DNA of 64,000 bases from Tenodera sinensis (Eukaryota > Arthropoda > Insecta > Mantodea > Mantidae): contig CM060962.1 in the NCBI GenBank assembly GCA_030765045.1, forward strand, positions 263,847,647 to 263,911,646, written 5' to 3'. A model generated the notes under the pieces. The model was not told where the DNA came from. It saw nothing but the letters and a program-made list of their open reading frames with translations, and made no database searches. Numbering within the stretch: the first letter of the stretch is position 1; every line of letters begins with the position of its first letter. This document shows positions 55,641 to 64,000 of the stretch, piece by piece. Both the position numbers and the translations under genes were made by a program.

Positions 55641-57140
55641 CTTTCTTACATGACTCACATTATACTGACGATGGAATACTTTACGACCAGCTTCACATTT
55701 CATTGTTGCTCAGAAAGACGAACAATGAAAACTATGAAACAATTGCGCAGTTCAGTGATAGAAACAGTAAGTATTACTGCATGTCTTTAATAAAAACATT
55801 AAAAGAGAAAATTTAAAATGTTACAGAAAGTGAGCATGAAGTACCTTCCGCCCCCGTTTCTATTGCTGGGGTTAAGTTTTTCTGAACAGTGGGAACACGA
55901 GTGTGAGCAATCCATAAGGTTACCACGCTGTTTTGAAACACTTTGAAACAAAAGACGCCCAGGTATTTCAGCTGACAGATTCAACTGATCCGTGATTGGA
56001 TGATAAATATTCTAATGGGGTTTGACTAATCGCAGCCAGGGGCTGAACAGCCCTTAAGGTGACTTCACACAGCTAATTAAGCTTGCGGCACATCTGTTAG
56101 GTCCCAGAAACAATGTAATGGCAGCATTCAACATTCCCCGCTTTGTCTCCACGATGAGGGATTCAAGGAAAGAGTGGGCGGTGCCAAAATTATGCATGCT
56201 GTGTAACGTTACGGTTTTACTTGGGTCACTGCGAGCTCGGAACATTTTCCCCTTCCTGATTATTTCACGAGGAAGCCTTCTCTGTTCATGTGCAATAAAT
56301 ATTGCAGCAGTGGGAGCGCGAAATGTGCTGTTTGCCCTGAAGATCTTCGCGGCTAGCCAGCATGTCTTATTAATGCACCTCTCCGTCTCACTCCCACAGA
56401 AAGATAACCTCCAATCAGCAATTTGAGCTTTTAATAGTTTCAGTCTGTTACTTATTGCATATCATATCCAATAGTTTCTAAAGCAACGCGTGTAACACTG
56501 TATAGACGATATTTCAATAGATGTTATGTCAACGAAATATTTCAACTATGGTGAAATCTGTAATCTTGCCGGGCTTCAAACCGCTGAAATGCTCCACGCT
56601 CTGTCTATCATTTGAGGGGCTTTCCGTTCTAAACTCGACGCATTACTCACTCAAGAGTGATAGTAACTTGTACTATAATAAGTACTAAGTTTGGTATAAG
56701 TTTGGTATAAGTTATGTTGAAAGCGATGTCCATGTATTGAGACAATCCTGGCATATTTGTTCATACGCATTGTTCTTCTTGCCTAACTTTAATAATGTAT
56801 TGTGACAAAGTCGCCGATTCCACAAATCCCACTTCTGACACCAGTGTGACAAGATGACAAAATCCAGTCCAATTACTTCTTTTCTCACTTTATTTTCCTC
56901 CAAAAGCTTTTCCAAAATACAGAGTTCCCTTTTACTGGCGTTACACAGTCTTTGGTCCTTCCTGATATTAAAACTCACTATTGTGTCCTCTCGTAACCCT
57001 GACTCATTCCTTTCAGTGTCTTTCTTCACTTTCTCTGCCTCACAAACAGCCTGGCTTTGACGATACAATCATTCAACACTCATTAACTGCATCGCTTTCT
57101 CCCTCCTCGCTGCGCCGGTTTTCTCACGTGCACATGCAGC
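55641..57140. other. unassigned DNA
   Basis: A minus-strand frame of 118 codons (56712-57068) is open, but its first codon is TTG, an in-frame stop lies just upstream and no ATG is present near its start; no domain is recognised. A plus-strand 102-codon frame (56118-56426) is likewise featureless. An 11-bp unit is duplicated at about 56690-56712. Confidence 0.4.
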
Positions 57141-57141
57141 T

Positions 57142-57144
<3 letters not shown>

Positions 57145-57184
<40 letters not shown>

Positions 57185-57205
57185 ACAAACACACGTATAC
57201 AAACA
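57145..57205. repeat. (AC)n microsatellite
   Basis: About 36 bp of pure AC followed by ACATACACACAAACACAC variants. Confidence 0.95.
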
Positions 57206-57288
57206 CACTAAAACTAAAAGTTGAACTGACTCCGGTGAATCGTGTCTGCAGTTAATTACTAACTCACTCCTTTCGTCACCTCCCCTCC

Positions 57289-57374
57289 TTATATAGCCAG
57301 GATGATGTAACATGGACCTTTCTCGAACTTCTACAAATACACCGACCGTCGTACACTTCTCGAATGATCTAGAA
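57289..57374 (-). promoter_or_regulatory. possible heat-shock-type promoter (two HSE-like sites and TATA)
   Basis: On the minus strand a TATATAA box lies at 57289-57295. Upstream of it are TTCTCGAA (57320-57327, with partial flanking units) and TTCTCGAATGATCTAGAA (57357-57374), which fits the heat-shock element pattern TTCnnGAAnnTTCnnGAA with one mismatch. Spacing of about 25 and 62 bp upstream of TATA is like insect Hsp genes. No Hsp coding sequence is recognised downstream, so it is orphaned, coincidental or drives something I cannot identify. Confidence 0.4.
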
Positions 57375-57439
57375 AATCATTTTTCTTCTGCCGCTCCGAT
57401 GGTTCATACGCGCCGCGCCTGGTATGTTGTGTGATACAT

Positions 57440-57484
57440 AGCTTGGCCCGACCGTGCTTTGTTGTGCACCGCGGTCGGCATTAC
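57440..57484. other. imperfect hairpin
   Basis: GCCCGACCG at about 57446-57454 and CGGTCGGC at about 57472-57479 form a GC-rich stem around a loop of about 17 bases. Confidence 0.6.
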
Positions 57485-57559
57485 AGTACTATGAAATCAT
57501 ACTATAACCATATGTTATGCCTCACGTTATCCTTAAGTTCGTCTGTGGCGTGGGGATTG

Positions 57560-57745
57560 AAATTAAATAGAGTTTTTATTTATGACGCTGTTTTAACTGT
57601 GGTTCTCAGCGTCCCATTTTATATTGAGAGTAGCGACCATGTGCTTTACCTCCCTTTCGAAGGAAAACATGCTGAAGATTTTCCCCGAATAAATCCATCG
57701 CGCATAGCTGGTTTTCAACCCGTCAACATACGAACTAGAGGCTAA
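57560..57745 (-). mobile_element. possible diverged S2 SINE
   Basis: 'tttatgacgctgttttaact' and 'ttctcagcgtc' mirror the S2 tail; 'gctggttttcaacccgtcaa' could be the inverted B box. Divergence is high. Confidence 0.4.
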
Positions 57746-58900
57746 AAACGAAGAGTGACTAATGTAGGATTGTTGCTATAAATTTAATGTTTACTGTTTG
57801 TACATATATATCGAGAATGTTTGGTAGATGTTTCAGTAGATTAATAAGAATAATGTAACATAATTCACACACAACACAAATTACTGAATAAACTATGGCA
57901 TTTTAGATGCACAGTAAGTAAAATCTAGTCATTACAACATGAACAGATACACAATGAACAACTGAAGCCTTTACAGTATCAAAAACAGACAGAAAATGAC
58001 AGTTGACATTCACAACCATGTTGAGTGAATCGTTCATGTTACATAGTTACCTGCGATATACCGAGGTCACTGAGGTACAAGCAACCAACGCATACACGTG
58101 ATCTATGACCCGGCTATAAAACGAACGCAGGAAATGACGGTAATGCCAAATGAAAAATTTGATGAGAATGAAGGATAACGATGATGCGTAAAACGTAAAT
58201 TTAAATATTGACTAGTTAAGGTAAGTAATTACGTTCCACTCCACCCTAAATTCAATACCTATTGTGTTTTCAGTGTAGGCTTACTGAATAAAACAGTATA
58301 AAAAAGCAACCAAAAATAAAAGAATAAACAACTAAATTAAAAAAGAGACCCTCGAGCTAGGGCTGGTTTTCAAGCTCCTCTTCGGTACGGTATTAAACGC
58401 AATAACTCATGTGGAAAATGATGCCTGATTAAGTAATATATATGTACACACACGTTTATTATACTCCAGTTTATTTTATGTCACTTTATTTAACCCAAAA
58501 TTGAATCACAATTCACAGCTCGTGACCTTGAAACTAACAGCTGTTCTGTTCCAGCATTACCTAGGTCCAAAACACTGCTCAACTATCCACAGCTCACTCT
58601 GATAATTCTGCTCACTCATTGAATTACTAATTCTGATGATTCACTTACTACAACTCTCTCAACACTCTTCTTCTTCTACTACTGCTTCTTCTGCACGGTA
58701 TAGGCTATCTCAACCTATTCCGGTTCCACTTCTTCTTGGATCTTCCTGGGTTTCGCCTTTTTTTTTGGAATAAATAATTAAGGGTTGCTTAGATATTCTG
58801 ATCGTTGATATTCTTTCTACATTTTTATTTCGAAATTTCTCCTTATATTGTTATTATGGTGTTGACCTTCAATGTTTAGCTGATATCCTATTTCACTATT
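57746..58900. other. unassigned DNA
   Basis: No repeat or coding signal. A CTTCTTCTTCTACTACTGC-type run lies near 58665-58690. Confidence 0.45.
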
Positions 58901-58904
58901 TGGT

Positions 58905-59222
58905 TTTCACCATTCTTTTATATTCTACTATTGATTTGAGGAATTTAAGCTGATTATATTGTACGGTTGGTGTCCACGGCCCATATTTCTGGAACTTGGG
59001 TAACAAGGGCATTATCATTCCTTCATATAGCTTTACCATTCATTTTCTAGATTAGTGTTTAGTATTCCTTTGATTGTTCCGGCTGTTTAGTTAAATTTAT
59101 TTATTATATGTTGATATTTGTTTTACTGTTAATTGTTATCTCACATCCACAAATGTTGAATTTTAACTCTTGCTCTACTGGTTTGTTTCCTAGGATTATT
59201 TTAGCCGAACTATATTACCTTT
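58905..59222 (-). pseudogene. LINE reverse transcriptase, downstream part (left piece of a split element)
   Basis: Minus-strand frames, with frameshifts: MAFKG-like IFKGNIVRLK, then IILGNKPVEQELKFNICGCE and ITINSKTNI (the kivlgNKpiEqv..F.YLGc.It..s block), then KLYEGMIMPLL (the +iKlY...ivPlLlYG.E.W block, here followed by KFQKYGPW). The sequence is decayed, and the upstream palm motifs continue beyond the element A insertion to the right. Confidence 0.75.
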
Positions 59223-59224
59223 AA

Positions 59225-59910
59225 AGATGGCCATTACTTTCTCTACTACTTATAGTAAGTAGGGAAAGTATTGTAATAGAGCCAAAATTTCAATGTCAAG
59301 ATTTCAAAGGCCCTATGAATCCAGAAAAAGCAGTTTTAGAAAAGGGTCCGTATGTGTTTGTGTCTGTGTGTGTCTGTCTGTGAACAGCAAAACCGAAAAT
59401 TCGGTTAAAAACCAAAGTTGCAATTGAAGATTTATGTCTTTCAAGGATGCGACACGAAGATTTTGAAGAAAATTCCTCTGTCGTAGACTACTCTTTACAT
59501 GGAAAAGTTTTTGAAAATTTTGATTTTTTTTAAAAAAAATGGCTAACGATTTTAATTAAAATGCATTTTTTGTGGAGTGAACTATTTCGGAGATATTCCT
59601 TACTATTTGTGTGAGTTTTGCAATATTTATACCTTTCTTTAATAGAAGGTCGTTATTCACCCTTTTGCCTTTTGGCCATGCAAAGCGAACGGAATTTCAA
59701 ACCCTTGATATAACGACCAGCTTTAAAGGAGTTGACTGTCACTCAAAGTCCTTTATATTCTTATATCTCCCTTGCACTCACAAGAAAATTAGCAATAAGG
59801 TAATTTCTGCATATGATTATGTCGACTAATATGAAGAAGATAGGGGAATAAGGGTTTGTAGGAATCGTTAGTACAAGAGTAAAGAAAGTCATTTGTGAAC
59901 AAGACACATT
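59225..59910 (+). mobile_element. element A copy A25, inserted in a LINE
   Basis: Starts 'attactttctctactactta', 'gtagggaaagtattg', then 'tcaagatttcaaaggcc', 'gaaaagggtccgtatgtg', 'gtctgtgaacagcaaaac', 'aaggatgcgacacgaagatt', 'tacatggaaaag', 'tttcggagatattccttact', 'gcaaagcgaacggaatttca', and ends 'agtacaagagtaaagaaagt' with 'catttgtgaacaagacac'. The section between 'gattttaattaaaatgc' and 'tttttgtggagtgaac' is deleted. Confidence 0.9.
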
Positions 59911-59924
59911 TTTTTGTTTCATAG

Positions 59925-60145
59925 TGTAGACCAGCATATTGTGTTCTTTCGTTACAGCGAAGACAGTGTTCATATTATGAATACTACTACTTATGTGTTC
60001 TTTATGTGATCTTATTATCTCTGTCGTCTATGTAAATATTAAAGAATGCGGTAGACACTGGATCACCTTGTCGTAATCGTATATTATTCACCACTGGTTC
60101 TGGATGATATATTTCTATTTTTGCTCTATTATAAAGTTTCACAAC
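59925..60145 (-). pseudogene. LINE reverse transcriptase, palm part (right piece of a split element)
   Basis: The minus strand reads LYNRAKIEIYHPEPVVNNIR then LRQGDPVSTAFFNIYIDDRD and a stop. This is the classic v..GvRQGDPiSp.LFNiYIDD block. Further on, MNTVFAV could be the remains of the LNT.LFADD box. With the piece at 58.9-59.2 kb it forms one LINE interrupted by element A. Confidence 0.8.
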
Positions 60146-60722
60146 ACGTCAGAAATGGACATAAAGCCGGTAAGAATATGTGATTTGAAGTACAATCACA
60201 CATCTAGTTGCAATGAGACCACTTTTAAAACATACACATTTTCGACTCTAAGATATCCGAGTTTCTTCGTAAAAAGCTTTTTTCTCTGCCTTCTGGAACG
60301 CAGTCAAATAGCGGAAAGCATTACGTCAGAACTACTGAAATAAAATTGTCAGCTGCCTGTCGAACTGAGATTTTGAATAATTTAAGTTCTGTTACTTTCG
60401 AACTATAAAAATACTCCCGTTGTATAAATGTTGCCCTGTCTCCAGTTGTCTAAAAAAGACAATTTGACGGCTACATTTCACCACAGAAATGTTTTATGTG
60501 CTAGTACAAACGTGACAGTGGAGGTTTGGTGCATTTTCCAAGCCTGTTTCTGATATTTGTGGGCTAAATCAGTCTCCCTTCAAGGTTATTATGTATCAAT
60601 AAGTGAGCTTTATTCTCCGTACTGGGTGCGGAAGAATAATATGCAGAAAATCGTAGGAAGTACCAAAATAAGCATTTTGTCAAGGGTCCCACAAGCTCAT
60701 TTACTAGGTACATGTGCCAACA
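60146..60722. other. unassigned DNA
   Basis: No further LINE similarity that I can read and no repeat match. Confidence 0.45.
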
Positions 60723-60726
60723 TTAA

Positions 60727-60937
60727 CCCTTCACCGGTCGCGCGGGGTGTTCAGAACGCCCATCATTTTTATCGACATAATGGATGGGAGTATACCTTAT
60801 GATAATTGGTACATTTCTAGGAAGCAATGTGCGAGCCTTGAGTAAAAATAAAATCAGTAATGGAAGACCGTATTCCAAGAAAATACAAAACAATATGCCT
60901 TGGGGTGTTGAGAACACCCCGCGCGACTCTTTAGGTT
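60727..60937. mobile_element. piggyBac-like MITE, about 210 bp
   Basis: The left boundary is TTAA (60723-60726) followed by CCCTTCACCGGTCGCGCGGG and a small hairpin GGGTGTTCAGAACGCCC. The right end has the mirrored GGGGTGTTGAGAACACCCC and GCGCGAC, then degenerate TCTTTAGGTTA. TTAA target sites and CCC/GGG-type ends are piggyBac features. The right TTAA is degraded. Confidence 0.68.
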
Positions 60938-61134
60938 ATTGTGCGCTCAGAAAGCTTACAATTGTACTCCGTGTCTGTTGTCACTGAGATGTGAAATTGT
61001 TTTTCTGCATTGGAATATCATTATCAACTAATTTTCGCATATGACTGTAGTGTTACAGGTTAAAATAAAGAAATAATGAAATAAAAACGTTCAATCCGTC
61101 ATGTCAGTGTCCGATTGTAAAACCTGTTAGTGAC

Positions 61135-61272
61135 ACTTTTTCTGGTGGTGTTTGAAGCCAGTTTTTACTACATGCGGCACTACAGGAGCTGACTGATGAT
61201 ACATGGACTAAATATGGAGCACCGGTGTAATGAGATGGCGGGGGAAACCGAAGAACCGAGAGGAAACCCGCA
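61135..61272 (-). mobile_element. tRNA-derived SINE S1, 5' truncated
   Basis: Reads 'ggtgtttgaagccagttttt' and 'actacatgcggcacta', 'tgatgatacatggactaaat', 'ggagcaccggtgtaatgaga' and 'tggcgggggaaaccga', the inverted 3' half of S1. The tRNA-like head is missing. Confidence 0.8.
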
Positions 61273-61329
61273 GGAATGTTTTAACTTTTAGTGAGCTAGC
61301 TAAAAGCATGTTGTTTTAGTTTTTTGCAT

Positions 61330-61690
61330 TTTCCAGCAAGGTTAAATTTTTCAACTTTGGGTACACCTTACTAAGAAAAACTTACGTTAGAGGTCTAAAA
61401 CTTTTTGTAGTGTTACAAACCATTAAGTTTAATAAAATGAGCGGAAAGATATTTTGAAATACAACATTTTGAATTTTTAAAAATTTAAAATCTCTGCATT
61501 TTAAGGGAAGGAATACTTTTATCAAATTCAAAAAGAAATTTGTTCATATATTTCAATATATAAAAATTTTAATCCGCTCATTTTATGCATCACTAGGTAC
61601 TTTATCTCTCCTAAAAAAATTGGATTCTCTGTGAAAACATTGCGCCCGCTATGTGTACCTAAATAATAACATGTGTTTTGAACATTTTGT
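61330..61690. repeat. imperfect long palindrome
   Basis: AATAAAATGAGCGGA near 61431-61445 is mirrored by TCCGCTCATTTTAT near 61571-61584. Outer words (GGGTACACC near 61358 and, inverted, GTGTACC near 61653) are also arranged symmetrically. It may be a foldback or MITE. Confidence 0.5.
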
Positions 61691-62588
61691 TTGTTGACGT
61701 CAATTTAGAAACCTTCTGAGAAAAAGTATTAATTTATATTACATACTTTAAATAATCACCATGTTAAGAAATAGGTGCTTGTTATATGGTATGAATTTCA
61801 TTGTCCTGGGACAAAGCAAACCCATGTATTTTGATTTCTCAAAAGTGTGTAGTTAAACACAAGTATTGTGCTTTCCACACGTCCCACTGTCCTTAAGGTA
61901 AGAGATTGCAAGTTCAAAATTATTGAGCCATCAGGTTATAGAAAATAGTATATAAGAGTATATTATAATAGTATAATTTATAAACAGTTGTACCCAGAGA
62001 ATCATCATAAAGGGGGAGACATGACGCTTAATACTGAACTTTACCACAACGATATAGGGCCATTTACATATTCATTACCGACTATAAAAGAGACCAACAC
62101 TAAGAAAACTGTAACGTAGCACTAAAATAATGCGTAAAAGGCACTAAAAGGACAGACAGGAAGAGAAGGAAAGGGTCGTAACGTAGGATCTCGACTTTTA
62201 TTTTATTACATTGTATTTAATTATTGAAACATTGCCTTAACAATACTCGGCTCTTGAAAATGTAAAACCTGTGGTGTTTCCCTTCGACATTCTTTTAAGG
62301 GAGGTAAGTAATCTGCCAATCAAGAAGCTGGAACTATGCAACAAGAAACAGATCACGCTCCCATCTGTGCTACAATAAAACAGTCTATCGTGACCCACTT
62401 TATCTGCACCCGATCGTAAGTACCCCCTAAAACATACTGGACTGCAAATAAATTTTAAGAAAGAGGCTACGTTTTGTATTTGTTAAATATTTCCTTTTTA
62501 CTTAAGTCTCTCTCTCTCTCTCTCTCTCCTCGTTTCCAGCACACATGCAGGTGCACATGCATTTTTTAAAAAGATTGTAGGTAAGTAT
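61691..62588. other. unassigned DNA with a (CT)n run
   Basis: A (CT)n run lies at 62509-62529. Nothing else recognised. Confidence 0.45.
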
Positions 62589-62589
62589 A

Positions 62590-63455
62590 ATTACTTTCTC
62601 TACTGGTAAGTAGGGGAAGTATTGTATTCCACCCAAAAATTCGCTGTCGAGATTTCACCGGAAATACATGTTTTGAGGCCCCCTGAATCCAAAAAAAGCA
62701 TTTTTAGAAAAAGGTATGTGTGTGTGTCTGTGTGTCAGTCTGTGGACAGCATAACTCAAAAACGAAAAGTCGGTTAAAAACCAAAGTTGGTATTTATGTT
62801 TAATGTCTTTCAAGGATGTGACACGAAGATTTTGAAGAAAATAGCCCCACCCTAAACTACCCTTTACATGGAAAAGTTTTCGAAAAGTTTGATTTTCTTG
62901 AAAATGCCTCAACGATTTTGATTAAAATGTCATATGTTTGAGATATTTTGAGGACAAATGAAATGTATATCTTGACTTTTCTGGCTATAGCCCCTGTAGT
63001 CGTATTTACTCTGGACGACTTTTGCATAACTGGTAAACCGTTAGAGATAGACCAAATCACACTATACAACAAATTTAGATCTTGCTAAAATACACAATTT
63101 ATGTCTCAATAAATTTTCTTGTAGGGTGAACCATTTCGGAGATATTCCTTGTTATGTGTGTCAGTTTCGGAAAACTTTGAACTTTCGTGAAATGTGTCAT
63201 CGTTGTTCATTTTTTTATATGTTACGTGTGCAAAGAGAACGGAATCTCAAAGCTTTAAAAGATTTGACTATCGCACAAAGCCTACTGTATTCCAATATTC
63301 CCCTTGCACCTATAAGGAAATAAGCAATAAGATAATTTGTACAAATGTTTATTTTAACTAACACGAAGAAGATATAGGAATAAGACTTTGTAAGAATGGT
63401 TAGTACAAAAGTAGAGAAAGTCATGTGAGTGCAACACATCAGATTTTTTTAACAT
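62590..63455 (+). mobile_element. element A copy A26 (best preserved, full length)
   Basis: All blocks in order: 'attactttctctactggtaa' with 'gtaggggaagtattgtattc', 'cacccaaaaattcgctgtcg', 'agatttcaccggaaatacat', 'ccccctgaatcc', a short GTGTGTGTCTGTGTGTCAG run, 'tgtggacagcataactcaaa', 'ctttcaaggatgtgacacga', 'ccctaaactaccctttacat', 'gacgacttttgcataactgg', 'gtagggtgaaccatttcgga', 'gtgcaaagagaacggaatct', 'aagaatggttagtacaaaag', and the end 'tagagaaagtcatgtgagtg' plus 'caacacatcagatttttt'. ACTTTCTCTAC near the start and GTAGAGAAAGT near the end are perfectly inverted. No open frame has coding character. Confidence 0.96.
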
Positions 63456-63465
63456 TATTTTCTCT

Positions 63466-63642
63466 GAGAGAGCGAAGGCTTTCACGGCCGGAGTCAGTAT
63501 AACTAGGAGTTATTTCCAGGCTGTTATGCCGTGGTCTGCTGGAGTTGAAGAACCCAGACGTTTCGTCCACATCTGCGGCGGACATCTTCAGTGGCGCGGT
63601 CGTAATCTCCTCGGAGAAGTTAGCGTAGCGTCTGAGGTGTGG
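63466..63642 (-). mobile_element. Penelope-like element terminal fragment
   Basis: On the minus strand the segment contains a hammerhead-like core (CTGAAGA ... GAAACGTC) followed by 'tgggttcttcaactccagca' and 'gaccacggcataacagcc' and ends in 'gccgtgaaagccttcgctct'. Such cores are known in the pseudo-LTRs of Penelope-like elements. No reverse transcriptase or GIY-YIG sequence is inside the window. Confidence 0.55.
63557..63595 (-). ncRNA. hammerhead-ribozyme-like motif
   Basis: Minus strand: CTGAAGA (63585-63591), a possible stem II GTCC/GGAC with an 11-base loop, then GAAAC and the cleavage triplet GTC (63557-63564). CCA just before the core pairs with TGG just after GTC as stem I, and GGAG with CTCC further out. 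Stem III would be the self-complementary ACGT, as expected for dimeric Penelope-type hammerheads. One extra U sits between the CUGANGA core and stem II, so activity is uncertain. Confidence 0.5.
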
Positions 63643-63643
63643 A

Positions 63644-63668
63644 CTTTTTTTTTTTTTTTTTTTTTTTA
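63644..63668. repeat. poly-T run
   Basis: About 25 T residues directly left of the next repeat block. On the minus strand this is an A-tail, suggesting a retroposed segment ending here. Confidence 0.85.
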
Positions 63669-63794
63669 GGGGTATTTAAGGACAATTACCTTGGGTTTAT
63701 CCAGGGCAACTATTGTCCTAAGGCTGTTTCAGAGCAATCGCTCTCTTCAGCCGGCGGGTTAGTTATTTTTATTTATTTATTATAAAATTATGGA
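63669..63794 (-). repeat. structured repeat block with hairpins
   Basis: GGACAAT (63689-63695) and ATTGTCC (63712-63718) are inverted around 16 bases. On the minus strand CTGAAGA, GAGC/GCTC stem and GAAAC occur in hammerhead order (63726-63750). A TTTATTTATTTATTATAAAA stretch follows to the right. Confidence 0.55.
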
Positions 63795-64000
63795 TTAGGG
63801 TGGGAGCTGGTCGTAATATAGGAATTGCGCGTATGTTACTCCCTGAGCAGGGCAGAGAAACCACTTGCAACTTTTAGTACAAGGATCGTCTGGGTCGCGG
63901 TGGTCGCTGTAACCATACTGGCGAAGTCGGGCTATTTGCTGTGGTGTTGGTGGCGGTGGCTTAATATCTGCGTCTTCGCGTTGTGGCGGCGGCGTAGTTG
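63795..64000 (-). CDS. partial open frame, proline-rich, runs off the window
   Basis: From the right edge the minus strand is open for 67 codons to the stop at 63795-63797. It begins TTPPPQREDADIKPPPPTPQ, then QIARLRQYGYSDHRDPDDP, CTKSCKWFLCPAQG and VTYAQFLYYDQLPP. The C-terminal half, with three Cys and many aromatics, reads like protein, and the third-position bias differs from nearby junk. I cannot assign a family. It may belong to the same retroelement as the poly-T and hammerhead-like blocks. Confidence 0.35.
   Translation of the reverse strand, partial: TTPPPQREDADIKPPPPTPQQIARLRQYGYSDHRDPDDPCTKSCKWFLCPAQGVTYAQFLYYDQLPP

Noticed and set aside
56712..57068. 118-codon minus-strand frame rich in charged residues, considered as a gene under the heat-shock-like promoter
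   Set aside because: It begins at TTG with a stop just upstream, has no ATG near the start, and shows no similarity I can recognise to Hsp70 or small heat-shock proteins.

Overview
This window looks like gene-poor nuclear DNA (intergenic or deep intronic) from an insect with a large, transposon-rich genome. The signs are low overall GC, no rRNA or genuine tRNA genes, no recognisable host exon, and a dense layering of eukaryotic repeats: tRNA-derived SINEs, non-LTR retrotransposon remnants, Tc1/mariner-like pseudogenes, MITEs, a Penelope-like fragment, and long (GT)n and (ATT)n microsatellites. The mix would suit a blattodean or orthopteroid insect, but that placement is inference. Almost every open frame in the window is antisense, low-complexity or repeat-derived.

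The dominant component is one high-copy family, called element A here. I find about 24 copies or fragments on both strands, at roughly 1.2, 6.5, 8.7, 9.6, 11.6, 16.1, 18.5, 23.4, 25.5, 27.8, 30.4, 37.0, 38.4, 40.9, 41.5, 43.6, 44.3, 45.0, 48.6, 49.0, 51.7, 52.6, 53.5, 59.2 and 62.6 kb; by eye they make up about a fifth of the window. The best copies are 41545-42495, 52570-53450 and 62590-63455. They carry the inverted motif ACTTTCTCTAC / GTAGAGAAAGT close to both ends, a hairpin at one end, an internal (GT)n tract at a fixed place, and no coding capacity. This layout resembles non-autonomous Helentron elements of the DINE-1/HINE type. Three copies are head-to-head chimeras.

Interleaved are five or six tRNA-derived SINE families (S1 to S6). 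Many are bounded by clear target-site duplications, and some are nested inside element A or inside each other; the best case is three deep at 51.7-52.6 kb. The only long coding sequence is an R2-like non-LTR retrotransposon on the minus strand at 32.7-35.6 kb, with a zinc finger, reverse transcriptase, CCHC knuckle and restriction-like endonuclease, broken by a single frameshift. Decayed non-LTR fragments lie at 19.4, 24.05, 29.1, 46.5 and 58.9-60.1 kb; the last is split by an element A copy. Decayed mariner-type transposase fragments lie at 7.9, 14.8, 17.1 and 31.5 kb. Structurally defined MITEs include a 172-bp hAT-like element with a perfect 8-bp duplication (23.66 kb), a 281-bp palindrome (9.16 kb) and a piggyBac-like element (60.7 kb). 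The right edge holds a Penelope-like terminal fragment with a hammerhead-like motif.

No operon or pathway is present. What the window shows is the order of insertion of selfish elements. A possible heat-shock-type promoter at 57.3 kb is the only candidate host regulatory signal. I had no alignment or folding tools, so repeat boundaries are hand-placed and approximate except where a target-site duplication is named.
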